From positions 10,734,001 to 10,798,000 of the forward strand of contig NC_090705.1 of NCBI RefSeq assembly GCF_040954835.1: a DNA stretch of 64,000 nt, given 5' to 3'. The stretch is from Lepisosteus oculatus. Lineage: Eukaryota; Chordata; Actinopteri; Semionotiformes; Lepisosteidae. Positions 51,521 through 61,505 of this stretch are shown in pieces. Each line of letters opens with the position of its first letter. Position 1 is the stretch's first letter. The position numbers and the translations under genes were made by a program. The notes beneath the pieces are model-generated. The model had not been told where the DNA came from. It saw only the letters and a program-made list of their open reading frames with translations, and did no database searches.

Positions 51521-52479
51521 AAAGCGATGAAAAAAACATCTAACAATATCCAGAATGCAGATACTTCATTCTTCTAAAAACATACATGTAGAAATAATAA
51601 GGTTCTACTGCTGTTCCGTACAGAAGACAAAGAGGCTCCATTCAAACTATTTACTGCTACAGAAGCATTTGTTTTATTTTACTCATGACGCCTGGGGTGC
51701 TCTTCTGTCTGAGGCCTGATTAATTCTGACAGGATCTGCTAAGGAGTACATTGACTGGAAGCCAGGATTTGATGCGAAACACATATGGATGAAGGGAAGA
51801 ATGAAATTATGTTGTGTTTTGTTGCTGCTTTCTAAGAGAGGGCAGCAGTTTTGGACCTGATGAGCAAAAGGAAAGGTGTCAATAGTTTAGAAAAAGGGGT
51901 TTCTCTTAAAACATGAGAACTTTATCGCAATTCATTGCTACTGTATACAAAATGGAAAATGAGTATCTCTGAACACTTTTTTTTTAACAAATAAAGATAA
52001 ATTCTACTTAGTTGTCATGTTAGCAGCAAAATCACTGCTTTACATAAGAAACAATTATAGAAAAACAATGTCAAAATGACCATGTCATTAATTTCAAGTT
52101 TACCAATGAAACACTCCAAATATTGTATAAGTTGGGGAAGTATCACCAAATACTGTATAAATACAATGTAAAACATTTCACTTGGAACTATTTCCTGGAG
52201 AAGGGTATTTTGAAGTACTGCACAATACAGTCTGAACAAATGTTAACAAAAATAACAAGAACCAATCCCGTCTTTGACTTTTACATTCAAGAATATTCTA
52301 TACTTAATAACATTCTATATTTGAAAATATATATATATAAAGAAAATGTAAGAATCCTCAAATATTCATTAGTGTGGTTGTTTTTTTCCTAGTGGTAATA
52401 TTTTCCAAAGGAACAACAATGTTACTATTTCATCATCTGCACACAGAGGGAAAAATAGCATATTATATATCACCCACCA

Positions 52480-53430
52480 CTCTGTCAACACCTTACAGCG
52501 AATTCAGAATGCAGCAGCTAGAATTGTTACTAGGAGCAGAAAGTACGACCATATAACCCCCATACTTAGCTCTCTTCATTGGCTTCCTGTCAGGTACAGG
52601 GTGGACTTCAAAATCCTTCTATATACAAGGCTCTCAGAGGTCAGGCACCTGTCTATCTAATGGAACTTATTGATGTTTACCTTCCAAGTTGCCTGCTTAG
52701 ATCACAGAATGCAGGTCTTCTTCATATTCCATGAATTAATAAAATAACAGTTGGCGGTAAAGCCTTTTGTTACAGGGCCCCTAGCTTATGGAACAGTCTC
52801 CCACCCCTTCCGGGATGCCGAGTCAATCTCAGTATTCAAATCCAGACTGAAGACCTATTACTTCAGCCTAGCCCACTCACACCTTACATCATAGCCTGCT
52901 GCAACCATGGCTGCTGCTGATGCTGTACATGCCATTGTGTGTCTCTTACTTGGCCAACCAGGTAGATACATCTGCTCTGACCAAACTATCCTATTCTCCT
53001 CCCCACATGTCCAGAATGTGCCCAGGCTGGGTACCATCTGAGTTGGATACTGCATCACTGCCATGGATCCAAGAGGGACATCTTGGATATAGCTATCATT
53101 TAGGAGGAATTTACTGGTCTACAGAGATCTGCATGGAGTTCTAACACACAGAAGACATGATGAATGAATGGATGGATTAATACCCTCATTGTTTCCTTTT
53201 TTAAATTATATAATGTTAGCATGCTCAAAGGGGTTGGGCAACCAGTTGACCTTGGACCCCTAGAGGTTTTTTTCTCTCCTTACTAAGGAGGTTTTGGTTC
53301 CTCTCCTCCATTGTCTTCTGGTCTTCTGTTCTGTATTGACAAAATGTAACGTCAATTGTATTGTTAAGCGCCTTGGGGCAACCTTGTTGTGAAAGGTGCT
53401 ATATAAAAAAAATAAACTGAATTGAATATT
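52480..53430 (+). mobile_element. L2-type LINE 3' end (truncated, broken RT)
   Basis: The plus strand reads RIQNAAARIVTRSRKYDHIT and LSSLHWLPVRYRVDFKIL, the C-terminal signature of L2-clade reverse transcriptase. Stops interrupt it before a typical FKSRLKTYYF end. The 3' tail GCGCCTTGGGGCAACC then AAAGGTGCTATAT is also L2-like. The 5' part is missing. Confidence 0.75.
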
Positions 53431-55065
53431 AAAAGCAACAGACCATTGTTATTTTATTGTGCTTTCTCTCCCATGTGCATTCATGATAATAATTATATTT
53501 CCATGTGGCTGTTCTGAATCTTAGTTAACATCCTAACTACTAGAAGAAAAAGGATTTCCTACAGTTGAGTGAGGTGAAATAACATGGTGACGTATATCCA
53601 TGGTACGCTAGCTTGGACTGCTTCACAGAAGACAGGCACCAATGTGGTTCATTCATTAAACCTTCCGTACTATCCTGGGATCAACATCTTGAAGTAGACA
53701 ATCAAACTAAGATGAAATAAAGACAGTGCATCATATGGGGGAACAATGAATATCCAAGAAAAAATAAGAGCAGAAGCATGAAGATATACAATGACTTCTG
53801 TAAACCTAGGATGGAAATAAGAAATATGATCCAACCCTCTACAAGAATTTGCATTCTTTATTTTTAGGTACAAGCACTAATACTCTATATACTATATATA
53901 TACACTCTATATACTAATACTCTATATCTCTTAAAGGACCTGCCTGCTCACATCGACACACAGGAATTCCTCTCAGGCAAGGAAGGTATTTTATGGAAAA
54001 ACGTCCAAACAGTGATCGGTTGATTGGCATACCTGTTACAGACTCTTAAAGAATCACAGCCTGAGCACTCTGAATGCCAAGCTAGTTCTGACTGCCTTTT
54101 ACTGAACAAAGAAAACAACACAGCGCCTGGGCAGAGCACAGGGATCCATCTGACTTAGGATGCTTAAACACCAACACCAGGACTTCCGATGTTGTATTGG
54201 GGGGAAAAAAAGAAAAGGCAAGACAATGTCCAGACTTGCATGAGGACAGAATAAGTGATTTGCTGAGCATGGCGGGTACTACGGAACTGCACTCTTGGGC
54301 TTAAATTCACTTCAGAATTATGTAATGTTATCTCAGCAGGCACCTCTGTGTCAGGTTCATTTAACAATGTCCCTGCTTCACCGAACCACCAAACTAGAGC
54401 TCCCTCAGTTCCCGCCAGAATAATTTTGCGGCAGTGCCTCACAAAGACTAAAAAGAGTGAGGCACTGCGACAGGCTCAGCTGTAATGGCAAACAGAAACC
54501 CTCTGTACTTATGTGAAACAAAGGTTTGGCGTCCCTCCTGGACAAAGATAATGACCTCAATTCAGTTAAAAGGTAAAGTTTAAAGGCGGTGCCTGCAATG
54601 GTGAAACATAGATACAGTACGTCTGAGGTATACAGACGCATTTTCCCCAGAAATCAAAAACCCCGTTGTGTCTCTCTCTCGAGTCATCGGGGTCTTGAGA
54701 AAGGAGGTCTACAGATGGGCAGCCCACATGCGGTGAAACACGAGAAGATGAACAAACTGGGCCACAGCCTGAAGCAGCGATGTGGGAGGGTGACACAAAC
54801 TGACAGCGAGCGACTGGATAAGGAGAATCTGCCTGGGGTGAATCTAACAGCAACCAAACAACATTCCCTCACTCTGTGACTACTTAGGAAACCCACCCAA
54901 GTGACCAGCACAGCAGTAGCTGCAATTCTCAATGCAGAAAATGAAACTTGCACTTCGCTAATGAATTCAGAAAGGACATTCGGAACTGTTCTTTCTAGAG
55001 CTACTATAACTGGAGACATTTAAAACTGTGGATCAACCAATCAAAGGAATGGAACTTTATCACCA
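53431..55065. other. Noncoding stretch upstream of ZHX2
   Basis: Contains an AT-rich low-complexity patch at 53879-53930. The short ORFs on both strands at 54.5-55.0 kb show no codon or domain support. Confidence 0.5.
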
Positions 55066-55068
55066 TTT

Positions 55069-55069
<1 letters not shown>

Positions 55070-55100
<31 letters not shown>

Positions 55101-55267
55101 TGCTTACACTTATATAGCGCTTTTCTGGACACTCCACTCAAAGCGCTTTACAGGTAATGGGGACTCCCCTCCACCACCACCAATGTGCAGCATCCACCTG
55201 GATGATGCGACGGCAGCCATAGTGCGCCAGAACGCTCACCACACATCAGCTATCAGTGGGGAGGAGA
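55070..55267 (-). mobile_element. 5S-derived SINE tail fragment with (TAA)n
   Basis: (AATAAT)n, then CTTACACTTATATAGCGCTT and CTATCAGTGGGGAGGAGA. The 5S-like head is absent (5' truncated). Confidence 0.8.
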
Positions 55268-56720
55268 ATGTCACATATGTCTATCTACAGTACAGGCAGC
55301 CTTTATATCCTTGTAAAAAAGTTTGATTCGGTGACAAAAAACAAAGTCTCAGGGGAAATATGAAAAATGCAGAAGAGAATATAATCAGCTTTCCACAACA
55401 AACTAATCCTCAGTTATTTTCAATTGCTCCTTTTTAGCTCTCCGACAATGATAGATGCTTATAACATTTCCACAATTTTTGAATACTCTTTACACTAACC
55501 TTAGTTTATTTATTTAGAATATTTTTTTTTAATAATTTAAGATCATTATTGAGAACCAGTGCATTACAGGCATGGAGAGAAGGAATACTGTTGTCATTAA
55601 GCCCAGATCACAATATAAATAGTGTGACTTTTTAAAACGTTTTTGACACTGGAATTTCAGAATATTTTTCATAGAAGAAGCCCAGTGGTACCATGATGTA
55701 AGTCCTTCACACATCTAAATATGGCTCTACAGCCAAAACCTTGTTTTTCTTCTCTTTACTTTTCAGAGTGTTCCTCTACATCGCAACTGCAGGCACAGCC
55801 GCAACTTCTTGTCAGCAACACAAATATCTTTTTTTTAATAGCAGTTCTGCATGAGCGTTCGTGAAATTTCAAATCCATGCAGACTGAAAGCAAAATCCAC
55901 TACTTAACACGTCAAACAGAATGAATGCATTCCTAGGACATACAGTAAATGGAGCTGTCTGATATAAATCTTACAAGGAGAAAGCCACTGCCAGTCTAAA
56001 TATTCCTGAATCCTCATCATGAATCAGCTTATTCTTCTCAAATTCCCGTAAGAAGCAAAAACACTGTGAAATGTCTACACTGTCGTTTTTAGCACTCTAC
56101 ACTTCAACACGTTCCCAAAAATGAATATGCTGAACATAAATCCCTTTCTTTGCCATTTCCTTCATGCCAGCTCCTGGAGTAAAGGCCCTTATTAAAAATT
56201 AAAGAGAGCTTCGTTTCCATGCTGTTGTTATGGCAATGAGAAACATTGATATGCCCTTCTGTTACTTCGCTGCTGCATATGGACACTTTTTCTCGCAGGT
56301 ATTAATTAGGAGAGCACACTCAGCAGACACACACTCTCGTTAGCAGCTCTGGGATGGGACATGTCCTGTCTGTCCCATACAGGGGTGACAAACAGCCCAC
56401 GAAGTACACGATTTACTGAATCAGGTTTCTGCAGAACAGTCTGATAAAAGACACATGAAGCTCCTTGAAACTTCAGACCCTCAAGTCACACTCAGGACTC
56501 CATGTGCCAGAGAACCTTTGCCCCAGTTGGACTCAGACATGCAAGACTCAGAAGAAAAAAATCCCTCTTCCCTGCTGACGTGGAAAAACAACGAGGATCA
56601 CTTCCCAAGTTTATGAGTGTCAGGTGTCCCTTCCCACTCTTTTCTACTGGAGAATCCTATGGCCTTACAAAACTGGTAAAAGATGGACATCAGCTTGTCC
56701 TTCTTTGGTCTACACATGTA
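55268..56720. other. Noncoding stretch, nothing recognised
   Basis: No ORF, repeat head or hairpin of note. Confidence 0.5.
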
Positions 56721-56724
56721 TAAT

Positions 56725-57360
56725 TACAGTACAATCTCGATTATCCCACATTCCGTTATATCCCACATAGCAATCAACATGGTATATGCATACATGCTAT
56801 TTACTGTATGCGTGCGCATGCATAATATTTTGCCCAATCCCATGCTGCTTTGTCTCTCAGTGCGTCAAATACTGCCATTGACGTGACTTCGCTTGTTCGT
56901 TTGCACTCGTACATATCATTTTATTATTTGAGAAACATGACAAGTGCGAAGAGAAAGAAAGTAGTTATTTCAATGGAACAAAAGCGAGTCCATGCAAAAA
57001 AATTGCATCTGAATTCGATGTGGGACGAGCTACAGTTGGTGACTGGAAGAGGAAAAGAAATGTGATGGAAAAGCGGTGCTCTGATCGGGCCTCAATTGAA
57101 GGACTGAGGGACAGAGAAACGATGAAGAAATGTGAAGATGAACAGGTCAGTGAAGCTTTGTTAAGGGATAAGGGCTTTGGGATAAGGGCGTGCCTATCAC
57201 AGTCCTGAAACGTCAAAAGCTCTAATTTACAATAGATTATTAAACCAGATTTCATACTTATACTGCACTTATGACATTGGTGGTGGTGGAGGGGAGTCCC
57301 CATTACCTGTAAAGCGCTTTGAGTGGAGTGTCCAGAAAAAGCGCTATATAAGTGTAAGCA

Positions 57361-57402
<42 letters not shown>

Positions 57403-57469
57403 TGTCTCCTCAGTTTCTGCATTATCCGACATGGCCCCGTTTAGGTCGGATAATCAGGACTGTACTGTA
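56725..57469 (+). mobile_element. pogo/Tigger-like DNA transposon, defective, with nested SINE
   Basis: The ends form terminal inverted repeats: CAGTACAATCTCGATTATCC at 56727 and the inverse of CAGTACAGTCCTGATTATCC ending at 57467, with TA on both sides. Inside are transposase N-terminal pieces: SAKRKKVVISMEQKR, then in another frame ATVGDWKRKRNVMEKRCS (CENP-B-like DNA-binding region). A frameshift separates them and the DDE part is missing. A SINE tail is inserted at 57277-57402. Confidence 0.7.
57277..57402 (+). mobile_element. 5S-derived SINE tail nested in Tigger-like element
   Basis: GGAGGGGAGTCCCCATTACC, AAGCGCTATATAAGTGTAAG, then about 14 ATT units. The nesting shows the SINE moved after the DNA transposon had landed. 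Confidence 0.8.
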
Positions 57470-57537
57470 CAAGTACAGTTCAGTAATGCCATGGAAGCTT
57501 CCAGTAATCCTCAGTGAAGATGGGTCCAGAACAGAGG

Positions 57538-57684
57538 TGGGCAGTCCTGGTCCTGGAGGGCCAGTGTCTACAGGTGTTGTAGCTCCAACAGCTGAAATGT
57601 CGCAGAAGAAGCTAATAAGTTGGTTGTGGATGTTAGGAGCGGAGTTGGAGCCAGACATGGGCTCTCCAGGCCCAGGACTGCCCA
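57538..57684. mobile_element. hAT-like MITE
   Basis: TGGGCAGTCCTGGTCCTGGA at the left and the inverse of TGGGCAGTCCTGGGCCTGGA at the right, about 147 bp apart. The end sequence resembles nonautonomous hAT elements of fishes. The 8-bp target duplication is not clear. Confidence 0.6.
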
Positions 57685-57689
57685 ATGTT

Positions 57690-58640
57690 ACTGTTACAGG
57701 CAAAAAGAAGCTAAATGTGTTTGTCTGGATAATCTCCACTCAACGCAGAGGAAAAATGAAAACGAACGTGACCTAGACAATGTGAAAGAATCCTAAAATG
57801 GCAAACAGCTGCTGTGTGACACTGCAAGCGAGCACCAATATTAGTAATTAACACAATTTCATCCACAAACAGTGCAATCAAAGAATTGGAGACAATTCAT
57901 ATGTGTATGAGAAACTGTGTTCTTGACATTGAAGAACTATCATATACGAGTAGTGCCCTCAGTTGCTTCAGTGATGCCAAAGCATGCACACATCAGCTGT
58001 CTTGGCTGTTGCCAGAGGGATTAACAATCACACATAATTCACACACATTTTCTGTGGGATTACACAAAGCTCATTTTAAGAAAAGACACTGCTGTGGGAC
58101 AGCAAGAGGAGACAACTTTCACAGCAGAAGTGCTGGATTGGAATCTGAACACAACTCATTTTTTAATCTCACAAAAGTCTTTAATGTCATCAGTACTCTG
58201 CTCTGAAATTGACAGACAAATTACATTTTTTTCTAAGATATCTTAAAGAAGCTTTGTTTTAAATGATCACTCCCTTACCTACAGGAGGGATGCTGAGACT
58301 CTCAAGACATTTGTGATACTGAACTGATGCAGCACTTGCTGTACAGCAGAGATGACTTCTTTAGCCTATAAATTCTTTCATGTCACTTAGTTTCTTATCA
58401 GCGGGTAAGCACCTCACTCCCAAATGCATGAATCAATGACTTCTTTGAAAAATACTACTCAAGAGCTAGGCAACAGACATGACACTCTCATTTATTGTCT
58501 GAGCTTAATTATTCAATGAACATCTTTATATGAAGAATTTTATGTAGACCTGTTAGTTTGTATTGTTGCTAATTAAAAAAAAGTTGGCTTTTAATTACAG
58601 GTCTCATGAAACCTTGTGAATAAGGTTTTGTGACTTCTGA
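57690..58640. other. Noncoding stretch, nothing recognised
   Basis: No gene or element signature seen. Confidence 0.5.
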
Positions 58641-58649
58641 GGCTTTTTC

Positions 58650-58960
58650 TTACCATTCCTCTAGGCCGAGATGCTCTAACGCCTTTTGTTTTCATTTGTG
58701 AAAGGCCTTCTTGACTTTCAACCAAAAATGCTCAGTTGGACTGAGGTTCTAGAAATTGAGACAGCCAGTTGAGAACGCCGTGAGCAGGTAATCATTTCTT
58801 AGTTCACCTGGATGTATGCATTGTCCTGTGGGAATGGCCATTTTTAGCACAAACGTCTTGGATCAGCGCGGCTCTTGGAACCACATTTTTGTCCACAGTG
58901 TCCCTTGTACGTATGGGAGTTCATGATTCCCTCTACCTTAACCATGATTTCCTCAACACT
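58650..58960 (-). pseudogene. Tc1-like transposase fragment, decayed
   Basis: The minus strand reads VVPRAALIQDVCAKNGH and, across stops, NWLSQFLEPQSN then KTKGVRASRPRGMV, resembling the WP.QSPDLNPIE...KA region of Tc1 transposases. Several stops are present. Confidence 0.45.
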
Positions 58961-61150
58961 AAACGCTGATGAGAGTCCACACAGCTAAGTTTTTGATGAA
59001 TATGACTATGACACATGGATCCAGTACTCATTCAGATATTGTCTGGCCAATTCCAGTCTTCCTACAGTATGTTCTGCCTTCATAGGAGGGTTCTTCCTTG
59101 CAACCCTACCACGAACGCCACATTCTGCATGTATTCCTTACTACCTGACATAATAAGAACCTCTTCCTGTATCTACTGTAGGTATTTCACTACCTATATA
59201 TTTATCCGGCTGTGAATTCTCCAGTTCTAGAAATCTGTTCACCGTTTTGAATTCGGTAGGTCACGTGTCTCATATTGCAATGACAACATTTCTACATGGC
59301 ACGGTTGAAAATGATGTGCAAGGTAAATAATCTGTACAAGTACAACAGGTGAACTTTCAATCAATATATTGCCATGGAAACCACAAAAAGGTAGAGCAGT
59401 TTCCTCCACAGGGCTCCCCATGGGAAATGATCTGCATACCAATCTGACCAATTTCAAGCTTTACTGGAATGCATTTCAAGATTTAAAATATTTATTTTCT
59501 GTCTTTCTAATTTAAACTTCAGGGTCTTGTTAATTTAACTTGTGGTTCTTGGGTTACTAATTAACTTAACTAATGTTAAGTCACAGTTAAGTTACTTCTT
59601 CAAACTACAGCTCAAGAACGACATACATTGAACGTCCACTACAATGCCCACTCAGAACAGTGAACTCAGTATCTCTACAACTACAAATAAAAGTAAAAGT
59701 CTACATGTTTGAAGTACATCCCCTTATTTAAAAGGAGTGTGGCGATTTCAGAGAAATTTACATTGTCATTAAATGTTGATTGCAGGTTGCTTTTGTCATC
59801 CGCAGAAACAGAACTTATCCATTTCCTTTTTTTTTTATTTCTAGAGCCGTTGAGCATGAAACGCTATGTTTTCTTCAATTGTAAACCAGCATCTTGCGTG
59901 TTAGGGTTGATGCAAAGTCAAGCGCCTTCTGCGCAATCTGCACCAGCAATACTTTTCAGACATCTCTGAGGCCACCTTTCAAATCCAGATCAGGTCAGTG
60001 ACGCCTTCAATGACTTGACAAGGAGTAAGCCACAGTCAGACTATGAAGTCACACAAGCACCTACTATAGGAACTGTAGTTACTCAGAACTGTGTTAGTCA
60101 ACTGCAGACTGGGATTCATGCATTGTGCATTGGCCAGCTTTACCAAGATTTAAAAGGAAAATATACATAATAGACTACCATACGTTATTCATAAGAAAGG
60201 ATAAGTCAGTGAAGTGACACACTGCACTCAGTGATTTGAAGCTTGCAGATTTTACCCTCTCGCCATTAGACCACACAGCTCGTAACAGTTTCATTATTGT
60301 TGTGTGGATTTATGTCTAGTCTGGACCCTCTGCATATCTAAAGGAGTTAATTTAAAACAGAAGAAAAATACATTGGTTGCACATTGTGTCCTGGTCATTC
60401 AAGCCTGGGTTTGGAAAAGTCCATTAAAAAAAAAACACACCACGACGCCAAACATATCTACATCCTCTTCCTCACCAGCTAAAGCAGTTTTGTAACGCAC
60501 AAAATAACTTTTCAAGTAACATGCTTGCGTTAATCTCTACATGGAAATGAGGTTTGGCAACTGTTTTGCTCATTAATTACCACTATATTATCAGATACTA
60601 CTCTGAAGCGAATATTAAGCATATCACAGTGCTGATTCTACAGCTCTCTCAAATTAAGGTGAACACGTTAAGAGGTGTCTGTAAAACCAGCTTTAAAAAC
60701 ACACAACACCCGTGTCTCACTAGTTTGTCAGCAGAAACAAAAATCAAGTTGACTGGTTCTATCTCGGATGACTGCTTTCTCAGAGTGCAATGAAACAGAA
60801 CTCTAAGAAATGAAGGCAGATTTTTAGGGGAACTTACTGAAGCTAAAAAGTCAGGATGCCTTGATTTTGCTTGTACAAACTGCTTCTGCAAAATCACTAG
60901 TTTCTCTCACCTTACGAATACTTAAGGTTTAACTATCTCCATACAAGTTCCCAGCCGAGCCGTCTGACACTGGTGTAGTCATTTGGTAGAACCCTAGTTC
61001 TGAGGTGCATTTTAGTTTCATCCCTATCCAGGTGTACTCTGTCAAGTGGGTATAAGCTTTACTGTACACCTTATACTTAGGCTTTAGAAACGGAAGAAAC
61101 ACTCAGACCCATGCTGAAGGCTGCAAGAGAAAAGGTCTTTGTATGAGATG
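58961..61150. other. Noncoding stretch upstream of ZHX2
   Basis: AT-rich; no gene or repeat that I can name. Confidence 0.5.
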
Positions 61151-61151
61151 A

Positions 61152-61505
61152 CAGGGCCTTGTGAAAGTATTCATCTCCTTCCAATCGCATCCCATGTTGC
61201 GGAATTACAAATTCACATTTTTTTTAAAGTGAATATTTTAATCAGAACATGAAAGCACAGACTGAAGACTTTTAAGGGGGAAAGAAATTAAAGGTCAGCA
61301 CAGTCCAAAACAAAAATATGATGGCTTGAGTATTTGTGCTGGGAAACCTGAACTTAAATGATTGACAGATTATCCAATTAGCTTAATGGCCTCTGCCTGT
61401 GTACAATAATACTGGTTCACATGATCTTGGACTCAATACAGCCTTATTGTAATGTAATATAATGGGACATCACTGGAACGGGGTGAATACTTTTGCAAGA
61501 TCCTG
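61152..61505. mobile_element. Tc1/mariner-type MITE
   Basis: The left end CAGGGCCTTGTGAAAGTATTC is matched by the inverse of CAGGATCTTGCAAAAGTATTC at the right end, about 350 bp apart. This terminal sequence (CTTGCAAAAGTATTCA) is common in fish DNA elements. It has no coding capacity. Confidence 0.65.

Noticed and set aside
54589-54879. 96-residue plus-strand ORF upstream of ZHX2
   Set aside because: No recognisable domain, an equally long ORF opposes it, and no splice or start context supports it.
57323-57517. ORF with a poly-leucine run, and its antisense poly-asparagine ORF (56965-57432)
   Set aside because: The runs are translations of the (ATT)n SINE tail.
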